Origin: Bugula neritina
Taxonomy: Eukaryota > Bryozoa > Gymnolaemata > Cheilostomatida > Bugulidae
Length of the DNA: 64,000 nucleotides
Assembly: GCA_964035545.1 (NCBI GenBank)
Contig: OZ037765.1
Coordinates: 27,044,504-27,108,503 of the forward strand
Direction: 5' to 3'
In this document: one piece after another, positions 1 to 13,400 of the stretch
How the letters are laid out: every line of letters begins with the position of its first letter
Position numbering within the stretch: the stretch's first letter is position 1
Program-made: the position numbers and the translations under genes
The notes under the pieces: model-generated
Database searches by the model: none
What the model was told of the DNA's origin: nothing
Seen by the model: the letters and a program-made list of their open reading frames with translations, nothing else

Positions 1-1259
1 AATACACGTAAATATCACTATTATCATAATAACATTTTTATTAATCATAATATTAGCTAAAGCTAAGTTTGAGCCTAAACTAAAAGTTAATATAAGTTAT
101 ACTAAGGCCTAAGACTAATGAGTAAAAAGCAATGACTGTGTGTGAGATGACTGAGACTAATCAGTGAAAATGAAAGACTACAACTTATATTCATATTGGC
201 ATTGATAATTGTATACAATATGTAAGACTATAAGTATCAGTATACTCCTACTGTATAGGATTAAGTATAATTAAACTATATAATAATTGTAATAGACAGC
301 ATTAATAATAGTATTACTATTAGACTATTAGTATTACTATTAATATTAGTATTACTTACTCAAAGTGATCATCACACTGGACCGCCCTAGAGGGAGGAAG
401 GGGTGTGCCGCATATGGGTAAAGCGTAATGTGTTGTACAGTCATTGGTCAATAGTCACACAGTTAGTACTGTTTGGGCTGTGTTACTGTCTATCACTATG
501 TGGAGATTTCTAAATTATTGCTTTGGTTATGACCAATTTTTAGGTCCTGAATAATCATTGGGAGAAAACTGTTCAGTTGCTTGGTACTGTTAGCACCCAC
601 TAACCGGGAGTATCCCCATGCTTGGGAGCAAGTCTGTATGGTGCTGTTTGTTGATTTGTTCGGCAGGTCATCATAGTGATAGGCAGAGCTGAGAGCCAGA
701 TGTTGATCTACTATACTAGTAGTAGTAGACGTAGCATTACTATTAGTATTAGTGCTAGTACAGTAGACGTAGTACTAGTAGTAGTTTCTACTCACTGGTA
801 GTCTACTGTAGTAGAACTTCAACTTACAACTTGAACTAGAAGTCGAAGTCGATACTCACACTCACACTGATACTAAATAGTTGTTTACATTATGATTATG
901 ATTACATTTTGATTTAGTTTTACTGATAGTGATACTGACAGTGACTCTGGGTGATACCTCAGGGCTCAGGCTCATTATCAATATCATAATCATTATGATT
1001 ATCATTATCATACTAATACTAAGTCTTTAATAGTAATAGTAATACTAATGTCTAATACTAATAGTAATACTGAGTAATAGTAATACTTGAAGTAGATAAA
1101 ACATTAAAAATAACATCAGATTAGCGTTACAATAATAACAATCATCACCATTATTAATCTGGCATTATGATTCAGATTAGGATCATCATTGAATTCAAGT
1201 GATTATCATAATGAATATCAATGTTATGTTTAGAATTAAGTGTAACTGATCGTCTTTAT
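1..1259. repeat. Low-complexity, cryptically simple DNA
   Basis: No gene is seen here. Most of the stretch is built from short, irregularly repeated words such as tagtatta, actagtag, ctgatagtga and tcattatcat, without a strict period. This is typical of slippage-derived cryptically simple DNA. A few unique-looking patches (about 360-700) interrupt it. The same kind of sequence returns in tankyrase intron 1 (about 1840-2560) and at 36.6-38.0 kb. Confidence 0.6.
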
Positions 1260-1481
1260 TATAATTCACAACTAAACGCAAATCCGAAAGCGTTCCCGCC
1301 TAGACACTTTCATTGGTTGTACAAAATAATTTTAGCCAATGTTGTATCAATGTTGTATATTGTTTTTCTTTGTACGCTTTAATTCACGATTCTTTCATTT
1401 TCCCAGACGTCATGTGATCATAATAATTATCGCGAGCTGGGCGATAAATGACGGCACACCTCCGCCAAGTAAATAATCACA
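1260..1481 (+). promoter_or_regulatory. Putative tankyrase promoter / 5'UTR
   Basis: This is the 220 bp upstream of the tankyrase start. It is the first less AT-biased, CpG-containing stretch in the window. It holds a CCAAT box (1336-1340), a CRE-like element joined to an E-box-like word (gacgtcatgtgatca, 1406-1420), and a CpG-rich segment just before the ATG (about 1430-1465). I see no TATA box at a convincing distance. The promoter role is inferred from position and motifs; the transcription start is unknown. Confidence 0.4.
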
Positions 1482-4400
1482 ATGGCGACTGGTAGTGGCA
1501 CTAGGAGGTCAGCTGTTGTAGACAGTTTTCCTCAAAATTCCGAGTCAGGCAGAGAATTGTTTGAAGTATGTCGAAGTGGCGATTTGACCAAAGTAAAAAC
1601 TTTAGTCAACAGTGTAAACGTCAATTCTAGAGACACTGCAGGAAGAAAATCAACACCACTACATTTTGCTGCAGGTACCCGTAGCACTAGGCCTAGCTAG
1701 CGGTAGCAGTAGCTCGATGAAAATAAAACACAAAACAAAAATAATTTTCTGTATGTAAAGTTAATCGGGAGGATTTCTCCTCAACTGAGATAGATGCTAT
1801 TATTTATATCACAACTATTATTAAGTAAGTCTGTCAGTTTTACTATTAGTATCAGTATGATTATCGGTATGACTATGAGCATCAGTATGAGACTACACTG
1901 ACACTCACTCTCAGGACTACAGTATCAGAGTATGACTATGAGTATACTCACTCTCGGTCTTGGTATAACATTAAGGATAAGTTAAATTTAATATGATTTT
2001 AAGTTTAACAAATAACTTTGAATTTAAGTTAATGTTAGAAGTCAGAATATTATCATATTCATGATCATTATCAATTATGATTATCATTATTATTAACTAT
2101 CACACTCAGTTTTTAATTTCACTATGATATTTATATTCATATTGAATGTCGTAGGGATATTGAATTTGATATTTATGCTCATTCTATTCTGATTGATATT
2201 GATACTAATACTAACAGTAATAGTGATACTGATAGTGAGCTTTTGATACTCACTACTAACAGTAACTACTCAGTCGTACTCTGACGCTCACACTGGTGTT
2301 ACTGTTAGTATCAGTGTGAGCACAACTATGAGTACAGTGATATGTTATACTTAACTTATAGTTATAAGTTATACTTAGTCTTATAGTTATACTAATAGTA
2401 TTGGTTATAGTTTTCCTGTTAGTATTACTGTTACTATTAGTATTAATATAAGTATATCTATTAGTATTAGTATTACACTTAATTTTACAGATTGAAATAA
2501 GAATTATAGTAATAACCATCATTATAATAGTATAAGTACTTGTACAAATCTTCAAAATTGGTAAGTAAAACCAAATGTTAAACTGAATGCAATAATTTTA
2601 TTGAAAGTTTATTATTATAGTAATACTCATATTTTTACTCATTCATAGTTGTATTGTTAGCCTATTACTAGTAATATGACTTATGAGTAGCTTGGTAAGC
2701 TTCTGAGAAACATTGTTTACAATTTTAAAGGCATATGTAAGACTAAGTAGGTTAAGTTGAACTTGAAAAGTTTAGTTTCAGTTTAAAAATGAATAATTTT
2801 GATTTTTAATAAAGACAACGCAAATCTATTTTGGATCTACACTTTTCAACATCATAATGGTGTTTGGCGTAAGAGTGACAACACTGTTTTAAATTTCAAT
2901 TTTTTGAAAACAGTTGTAAGACTAAGCTACTCTTTAGGGTAATCATGCATTGCTGCCTAATATTCATAATTAAAAATATTTTAGGCCAATAGTTTAGTGA
3001 TGAAGCTGTTAACTATGGAGATAGCCACAGTTATGGGGAAATAGTTCATTAGTTTTAACTAATTACTTAACCGATAACAATGTATTTTTATTGTTTGAAT
3101 TTTTTATAATTCTCAAATTTAGTAAATCATGCCATAATAATAAAAAGTCTGGTGAAATGAATATATAAATTTTGTATTTTATCTAGACTGTTGGTGCTCA
3201 CCCTTATTTAAAATTATTCACTGGACATTATGATAAATTTTAATATCAGTATGTTGTTCACTAACCCACTTCGTCCAGCCATTTAGTCTAGTTGTTGAAA
3301 ACACAATGTTTAATAAATACTCGCCCTGAACATTATTTTGTATCTGCTGCAGAGCAACATTTTTCTAGTAAATAGGGTCTGGCACGCATTGTATGAACTT
3401 CAGTTGTTGGAGTGTCATGAGAATTGTTGGTAATGTCAAAATAGGCACATTTATCTGCTGAATTAGAAAAGTCCTTAAGCTATGTTTTTCTAAGTATAGT
3501 TTAAAGCTGAATTAGAAAAGTCCTTAAGCTATGTTTTTCTACGTATAGTTTAAAGCGAAACTCTATTGCCTCCCTCCCGAAATTTGGCAGACCCTAATGT
3601 ATTATATAGCTATTGTGTAACTATCTTTCACATTTATTGGTAGAGACTAGCCTATTTTAGCCTTGGTTTTACAGTATTTGAATAAGCCGCTTAGGTATAA
3701 ATTTAGTTTTAGTCTAAAGTTTTATTTGAGATTGGTGGTAGATTTATTCAATGATAGATTTGTAGTTATAAACATAAACTAAGTATTAAATAGCTAAAAT
3801 TGCGGTAAAAATCATCCTCACTAGGCTGAAGCTACTAGGCATTGCAAGGGCTTGGTTTAGACCAATGGTTAGAGCACAGATTTCTGCATTGACTAAAAAG
3901 TTTATTTTGTTTCTTGTGGTGAAATTGACTAAACTTAGCTCATCAGATGTAAACCATTTGTTTTTAGTTATGTTATGAATAAACATTAATTTTGATTAAT
4001 TCAGTTGGCCAACAGCCCATTATTGTGAATAAACCCTCCCATAGACATATCATCCTCCTTGTAAATTCCATATTTACCAACAACAAATTTAAATTCTAGG
4101 CTATTGTTCCAACATTATAACGTTGTTGAAAGCTTGTTGAATTTACTTTTGTTTGGTTAGATTAATTTGCATGAACACAAAGCTACTTGAATAATAAATT
4201 TGATACACTTTGTATTATAATTTTTACTGTCTATTGGTTTTGTTTATACTACTTGTGAAAATTTTCTTTCATTAGGTTTTAGTTACCTATTTGTCTTCAT
4301 GTAGCTATCAGTAAGTTTAACATATTATTTGCAAAAGCATGAACGAGTGTTTGTTGTTCAAAGTAAATGGTCTCAATAGCTAAGTTATTAGTTGATAAAA

Positions 4401-7400
4401 TATTGAATCATAATGTTAATTTTCTCAAGGATTTGGACGAAAAGATGTAGTGGATCATTTGGTGGAGTGTGGAGCTGATGTGCATGCTCGAGATGATGGT
4501 GGTCTCATACCTTTACACAACGCCTGTTCATTTGGGCACGCAGAAGTTGTCCACCTTTTGTTATCACAAGGCGCTGATGCAAACTCTAGAGATAACTGGA
4601 ATTATACTCCATTGCACGAGGCTGCAATCAAAGGAAAACTAGATGTTTGTCTGGGTATGTTACTTTCTTGCTTATAATAGAATAGTGTGAGTAAGTTGAT
4701 TCTGTCAACAACAAAACCCAGTTTTTTTTTATTGAAAGAAATGCTGGCAGGTCATCATTGGGAAATTTTCCCTTTTTGTGTTTTTATATGTGTATGAGAT
4801 AATAGTTGTTCCTTTGGCCAGTAAATCAGTCTATCCTTATTGAAAATATATTTTCTGCTGCAGTCTTGCTTCAACACAATGCAGATCCTCTGGTGAATAA
4901 CACGGATGGGAAGACACCACTAGATCTAGCTGATGCTTCTGCCAAACTTGTTCTCTCAGGTACAATAGAATTTATTAAAAAGTACTTTTCTAAAGCTTAG
5001 TATCTAATACTTCCTTTGTTGTCAAAGGTTTTGTTACTTGCATAGTTTCTTAGAGTGATTTTTTTTTTAGAGATTTTGATAACATTTCATTACCATTGTG
5101 TGTTCTGAGGTGCTGTTCAGAGAACCTGCTGTGTATACTGTATACTGTTTAGATTACCCTGTGTATTGGTAGGTGAATACAAGAAAGATGAGCTGTTGGA
5201 AGCTGCCAGAAGTGGCAATGAAGAGAAATTAATGTCTCTGTTAACTCCACTGAATGTCAATTGCCACGCATCTGATGGTAGAAAGTCCACACCATTGCAC
5301 CTAGCAGCTGGCTACAATAGAACGAGGATAGTGCAGTTGCTTCTGCAACAAGGAGCGGATGTGCACGCTAAAGATAAGGGGTGAGTGTGCTGCCGTAACT
5401 GTGACTCAATATTTTTGGTGGAATTGTTGATATATAAATAATAGACTGGTAGGCAGCAAATAGTCCTGTTGCAATAATACAATACATTAAGGAGAGTTAT
5501 ATGAATCGCGTATAGTCAGGTTTCTAATAATTTCAGAGGTTTGGTGCCCCTGCACAACGCCTGTTCCTACGGGCACTTTGAAGTCACAGAGATGTTGCTG
5601 AAAGCTGGAGCCAACGTCAACACTATGGATCTGTGGCAGTTCACACCTTTACATGAAGCTTCATCCAAATATAGGGTGGAGGTCTGTGAATTCTCTGATA
5701 GGTTCTGTTCTGTTCCAGTGATATAAGAATATACATAGTTTATTGTAATTAGTAAATCCTTGCAAGTCTGTATTGAGATAACTGGATGTGGCATATATGT
5801 TTTTCTTGCTTTGATCTCATAATGTTTATGTTTTGGTAAGCTATAGTGTAAACATATGCCAAGTATTGGTTGTATATTATGCTGTCATTAACTCTCTGTA
5901 CATCTACCTAGGTGTGCTCATTGCTGCTTGCTCATGGCGCTGACCCAACACTTCCAAACTGTCATAACAAGGCAGCAGTAGATGTAGCGCAAAGAGACTT
6001 GCAGGAGCGGCTCCATTATGAGTTCAAAGGTCATCAGGTGTTGGAGGCGGCCAGACAAGCAGACTCGCAGAAACTCAAACGCAGCATCAGTGGAGATAAC
6101 TCCAGCCTTCTTAGTTTCAAACATCCTTTCACTGGTGACACAGCTTTGGTATGTGTTGGTGCAGTGTGCTTACTGTATGATGACTGTTCGCTTATATAGA
6201 ATGATAACATAGTTACTATGGGCATACAATTCCTAATCAGTTAGCAAATATTGTCCATTTGAATTTTACTATTTCTTGTTATGTAGCCTCAAAAAGGATT
6301 ATTGAATGTTTTGCAGCATTGTGCAGTTTTATCTCCCTTTCCTAAAAAGAAACAAGTTACAGAGCTGTTGATAAGAAAGGGACAAACGTTGATAAACGAA
6401 AAAAATAAAGAGTGAGTTATGGTGACATCTGCTGAACTTTCTGGTGGAAGTGTTTCACCAGCGTACACATAACTGTATTAGTATTTCAACATAATAATTA
6501 ATCACTAATTTGATTTCAATATTATCAATAGAGTTGCAACAGCTTCCATGATTGTGTGCGGAATGGTTGTGTGGGCTTTTAGTTCCTTATTGAATGTGCT
6601 GTGCTGGTGTCTCTCCATTACAGGCTGTCCTGTCCATGGAGCATGATAAAACATGTAAGCTGCACCTCAGAGCTAAAGTATATATCTATTGCGTAATATT
6701 GTAGGTTTTTGACAGCTCTGCACCTGGCTACAGATAAGTGTAGCTACGATCTGATGGAGCTGCTGCTAGAGAAAGGAGCTAAAGTGAACGCACTTGATAA
6801 TCTAGGTCAAACTGCTCTACATAGAGCAGCTCAACAAGGCAATGTCCAGGCCTGCAAACTTCTCATGACATACAATATCGGTCAGTGTGCGCTACTCTGC
6901 TTTACTTTGGTGTATATGCTGTCTTTAGTAAATATGCTGACTAGTGAATATATCGCTACTAGTTCTCTGTCACACACTTACATAATACACACTCATACAC
7001 CTGTGCCTACTATCTGTAGATATTAGCATAGTGTCCCTCCAAGGTTACACAGCTGCTCAACTGGCTACTGAACCAGTACAGGAGTTCCTTAGGGAGGGCC
7101 CGCTGACTGGGGGAACAGATGTGGACAACCAGCTTCTGGAGGCAGCTAAAACTGGTGATCTAGATCTAGTGAAGGTATTCAGTAGAGGTCCTCTACCACC
7201 TAGCACTGTATGTTGTATCCTAGCACTGTATGTTGTATCATTAAAAGGTCGAAGCTTGTTGGCTCTGGTAACCTAGTTTTATGCGCACTGTGTGGGGGAA
7301 ACAGGCATTTTAAATATTTTTGCTCCTGTATCATGGAATTTTGTTTTCCTGCGTGCAAACCACCATGTTATTTTGACTCACCCTCAGTCTTTTTACATAT

Positions 7401-10400
7401 GTAACAAGTGACGGAAGACCCTTACATATATTTCATCAGCTTCAAAACTCAAAGTATTCAAGAAAACTAAGATATCAGTTGAACTGAAAGATTTTGCAGT
7501 TTTGAAGTTCACTATCTGAATAATTTCATTAATAAAATGGGGTTTTTAATGCAGCAAAATTGTCAGTTATCTTATTAGATTGGGTAAATGTATAGCCATT
7601 AATCTATTGTTTTAGTAACTTGTAGAACGTGGCACGTATTGACCTTATTAGTGTAGCTTTGCCAATTGTTAAAAACAAAAACAAATTTTTGAATTTCATT
7701 TCAAATACTTGGCTCTGAAGACTGGGATTATTTCAGCCTGGTGGATTAGTTGTGTTAAGTAAGCCATGCCGCACAGTTCTCTCTCTCTCATCCATCTAGT
7801 TGAGGTGATGGTGTGAGGCTGGTAATCCAAAGTCCACTGGTGACTTCCAGGTCACTGGTCAAAGTCTCTTCAAAGTAAACAATGTCAACCAGTTGCCAAT
7901 ATTCAGAATCTGTAGAAGAAATTATCTAGTCCTCGTAGAATATTACCATATTGGTAGATGTCTGCTGTAATTCTCCCAGTTTTAAGGATGTTTATTAATT
8001 ACTATATGATAATTGTGTGCTCATACTATAATAGACTGATATTGCTGCCTCCAATTTGACACATGTTGATCTGTTACAGAAATTAGTTGCTTTGCACACT
8101 GCCGCTGTCAACTGCAGAGATTTGGACGGGCGTCACTCAACTCCTTTGCATTTCGCTGCCGGTTACAATAGACTTACAGTTGTGAAACATCTGTTGGAAA
8201 ATGGAGCTGATGTGCATGCTAAAGATAAGGGGTAAGAGTTGTCTACCCGCTATATATTCACCAACTGTTACCCCCCTCCTCCCTTGCAACTCGTAATGAT
8301 TACTCTGTACATGGCTTGTATAGAGCTGGTTCTACTACACCACATACCAAGTGCTGTCTGAAGTCTCTCTCTAGCAAATGCAGCAGCACATAGTATACCA
8401 ATTCAACCACTGTACTGGTTTTAGATGTGTCACGTGGTAACACCTTGACAGCTAAGAATCAAAGCTGTTATTTAATTGCATACAAAGCTGCTTGAACTTG
8501 CCTACAACCACTATTACTCATTGCCACTACTTCAGTTGTTATTTGGATATATAATTCATGTTTGGCTTAATAGATTCAATTTATTAAATCATAGTCACAG
8601 TTATTATAATTGCCATTTCAGTCAGTATCAAACAATTTGATGAATATTGACTGCTATTGAAATAGATTTGGGCTCATGCAAAGGTTGGCTAATCTTGGAA
8701 TATTGGGTTTTCTAGTTTAAAATAGCATGACAAAGCACTTGATTGTAGGTAGTTGAATCCGTTACACATATGTTATCTATTTAATTGAACTGTTTGTGTG
8801 CCAATAGTTCAATTGATGTCATTGGGCGGAATATTAAAGCTACTTTATATTCCAACTTATTTTCTCAAACATAGTTTTTTGTGACGCTTAATTTTTATTG
8901 ATAAATGCAAAAGTAAGACTCAAATTGCATTTACAGCTGATTTTTTTACATAATGAACCAATCTCTCAACGTTAAAATAAAATGAAATACACTTGGAAGG
9001 TTTTATACAGTTGAGGGTTTTACTGTCTGAATGTCAAAGGTATTTCATGTAATATCTTGTATCCCATGATCTCTACAGTCCTTCATTTGATTTGGTGGAA
9101 ACTGACAGGCTGTTTAAGCATTTATTAATGTTGCATGAAATTCATCTCATTTTTGTCGTTTTTATCATACTTCGTTAGAGTAGAAATACCACGTGAAGTG
9201 TAACGAGTTGTAATGTCAAAACAATTGTCTTTTCTTTTTTTCAAGACACACAACTCCTAAATAGAAAAACGTACTACAGTATGCCACCCCTCAATCGATT
9301 TATTTACATTACATTCAGAACTTTCTTCTAGTCGGACAATATGTTTAAGAATGTACTGACAGCATTAGATTTCTTGACTCTACTTTCATATCTAGAGATA
9401 CTAGCTAGTTGATGTCTGCAAAATTTTGTTTAAAATTATGGCCTTTGCCATTCCACTGTTCTGAAACTAATGATCTAAGTTTAGTGTTTCAATTATTTTT
9501 ATGTGATATAATTTAAATATATGACTAGTAAACTGCCCAAATCTTTAATAGCAATTGTAGTACAATAGACAGCCACTTGCTAGGTTAGAGTTAATTAAAG
9601 ATTACTCATAATGTTTTAAAATGCTGTTGATTTTTTTTACATGCATGTACCTGTTTTAGAGCAGTGTTTATTTATGATGAAGTTTTACACATATTTTATA
9701 TCTAAAATGTGTTTATAGGCAAAATGTTTGTAACGGCATACATAAATACATTTGTATGTTATATAAATGACATAAAGACACATATATTTTGCAGAGGTCT
9801 TGTACCGTTACACAATGCCTGTAGTTATGGTCATTATGAAGTAACAGAAATCCTACTAGAGCATGGTGCTTGTGTCAATGTAGCTGACTTGTGGAAGTTT
9901 ACACCATTACACGAGGCAGCTGCCAAAGGGAAATACGAGATCTGTAAACTACTGTTAAAGGTACGTCTATGATGTTACATTATGTCAGCATGTTGCATCA
10001 TTCTGGTGTCTATAGCCTGACTTCCCAGAACACAGAGTGTTGAGCATCTAAAAGGCTCTTTGGAGTTGCCTTCTCTTAGCGTAGTCTTGTGTACTTGCAG
10101 CACGGTGCTGATCCTCAGAGACGAAACCGGGATGGCCATGACCCGCTGGACCTGGTCAAAGTCGGTGATATTGATACGGCTGACCTACTCAGAGGTGATG
10201 CCGCTCTGCTAGAGGCTGCCAAGAAGGGAGAGCTGCTGAGAGTGCAAAAGTTGGCCACCTTCCAAAATATTAATTGTAGAGATACTCAGGTTTGTGGTTC
10301 TTGTCTGTGCAGATTACTGTGATGTAAAAGTTCATCTCCAGGAAGTCGAGCTGTTGCACCACTAAATGCTGTAGCAGACATGTGTAATATTTTAAATGCG

Positions 10401-13400
10401 CTTCACTGAAAAACTTGTAAAATTAATTGTATCTTCCCAGTTAAGCATAGGTGTAAACTCCCCCCCCCCCCTATTAAATTACTTTTCAGATAATTTTTTA
10501 GCAGCAGAAACTGTGTATTTGTATGTATTGGGAGTTTTCTGTGTAGGGAAGTTGTTTATTAGCTGTTCGCTGGTTGCACATTTCTGTACTGGTTACAGGG
10601 TCGTAACTCCACACCCCTCCACCTAGCTGCCGGCTACAATAATGTCGAAGTTGCCGAGTTTCTTCTTCAAAATGGTGCAGACGTCAACGCTCAGGATAAA
10701 GGAGGGCTCATACCGATGCATAATGCTTCTTCATACGGGGTTTGTGTGCCAAAATGTTCTTTATTATACATGTGTATTTTCTATATTCCAGTTTTGCGGT
10801 ACACTGTATTGTTATGTTGTAGCACGTCGACATTGCCGCTCTCCTAATCAAGTACAGCACGTGTGTCAATGCTGTGGACAAGTGGGGCTTCACTCCACTC
10901 CACGAAGCTGCCCAGAAGGGCCGCACGCAGTTGTGTGCTTTACTTGTAAGTACTCAGCTTTTAGCCAGTTACTTTTCCTTGATATGCAACTGTACTAATA
11001 GTAATTCAATTGTATTGTAGTAATACTTAATTTGACTGAAACCTTCAGTTAAATTTTCTAAGGTAATGCCAAATTTTGTGGTTTTAAAAGCCAATCTAAA
11101 ATGTATTAACTACTGGGTATGAAATTCAATGCTCCAGTAATTGCTGCCAGTTCACCTGCAATTAATGTATGTCTGGTTTGACTTGCAGTTGAATCATGGT
11201 GCTGACCCAACTATGAAAAACCAAGAAGGGCAGACGCCGTACGATCTGACCACAGCCGAGGATGTTAAAGCTCTCATAGAGGCAGCCATGCCGCAACACG
11301 TGTCGCTGCCAACTATCAACAAGCTGTCACTAGACCCCAACTCTAGTCACCTCTCCAATGGGTGAGCAGCGTATCTGTACCAGTGTTACTTTGCTTTTTT
11401 TCAGTCTTACCGCATTTATCAGTCTGTAAAATAAATATTTCTCTGAAAGGCATCGTTACTGTCTTTCTTTCACTGTTGATGTTGTCCATTTCTAGCACTG
11501 TGTCTGATGGTGGATCTGACAGCACATCCTCTCTCGCTGACGTGACGGGCAACACAGCATTCATAGACTATGGTTCTACCCCAGGTGGCCAGGGAGATGG
11601 CAGTCTGGACAGGGAGGAGGGTGAAGGCATCCTCATTGACATGAGTGTCAGCTCCTTCCTTGACGAGGTGGGTTGATATGTAGCAGCGCTATGGTATACA
11701 TTCCACTGTATATTATCAGTTTACCCCTTTAGTATACTTCACTGAGTTGTATATAGCCGACACGCGAGTTGCAGGTCTATAAGTTTGTTCTAACGGTGCT
11801 ATGGTATGCTGTAGATTGGACTGGGGCACATGATGGACATGTTCACTGCAGAGAGAGTCTCTATGGACGTTCTGGTGGAGATGACTCATGAGAGTCTCAA
11901 GGACATTGGAGTGAGTGCATACGGCCACCGCCATAAGATTCTACGCGGTATAAAGGATCTGCAGGCTAGAATACCAGAGAGGAAGAAACAGAAACCCACA
12001 GGTTCGTGCAGAGTGTTTTTCTTCTATTGTGAAGTGTCTGTTATCTTTCAGTCACAGCTCTATTTCTCTGTATACAGTTTATTAGTTCAAAGACTTTGGC
12101 ATTGTAATTTCATGTTTGCTGTATGTTTCCCTCTAGAAGACGGTATGTAGCGTTTCTCATTGTCATATGCTTGTTGGTGAGACACAGCTGGTTATACTTT
12201 ACTAATCGGTTGGCATTTTCTAAGTTTTGGTTTTCATTTCTCTACTCACATTCTCAGTTTGCTTCTTTAAATTTTATTGGTTGTTTTTCTTGAAAGTTAT
12301 GGTTAGTTTTAATTATACTAAGATGATAAGTCAGGGGAAATCTGCAGAGAACTGATATAAACAGTTCCCATTTATCTCAAAGTATGGAGTTATCTGCACA
12401 TTCACTGCAATAAATTTATTATCTAAGCTTGAAATATTCTCATAGAAGTTGAGCCAAAGTTTAGTTTTTATGGCCCACATCATTGAAACAGCTGTGGGTT
12501 TCCAGTTGCTTTGAATGTACATCCAGTCAGGAATCAATCATCAGTGTAAAGGCTCTGATGTTTATGTTGTTAATTTTGTCCTATGAGTAGAAGATGTTAC
12601 GTGTTAGATGTATTGTGTACTTTTAGACTCTGAAAGATCTTTCGATATGCTGGTGCGGCGCCCCCTGGCAGCCAGCACCACCCTCTATGCTCTGGATCCC
12701 TCCGACCTGGAGTTTGTCAACGTAGCCGAGCAAATGCAGAGCACTGTCAAAGAGCACAAGGACAGTGTTGGCGGTGTCTTCACCAGATATAACATTGTAA
12801 AAGTAAGGTTTAAGGACTTGTTTCAAATTTTTTACAAAACATTTTTTAAATTTGGAAAAAATGTCATAAATTTCCAATTTTAAGTAACATTATACATATC
12901 TAGTAAATGCAATGCTCAGTATTCATGACAGTTTTATAGTAATATCATACATGTTACAGATAATGATGATATAATACCGTAATATAGTGATAATATCATA
13001 TATGTTGCAAATAAAGTGAGAGTTTCATAGTATCATACTCATTACAGATAGAGAGAGTTATCAATGAGCGGTTGCTTGAGAAATATGAGAGGAGGCGAGC
13101 GGAAGTGGCGGAGGAAAATAACAATCATCCGAACGAGAGGTCGTTCTTTCACGGGTCACCATTTGTGCAAACTATAATACAGAGAGGCTTTGACGAGCGC
13201 CATGCCTATATGGGTGGCATGTTTGGAGCTGGTACTTACTTATATACTCACAAGCTTATTGCAAAAATATCTTTTGGGGATTTTTTTTTCAACTGAAAGT
13301 GTGGCTTTCTTCTATCATAAAATTTTGTTTTGCAGGCATATATTTCGCGGAAAATTCATCAAAAAGTAATCAGTATGTTTATGGAATAGGAGGTGGCACG

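Noticed and set aside
2256-2555. 99-residue minus-strand open frame
   Set aside because: Thr/Asn/Ser-rich product of low-complexity intron DNA.
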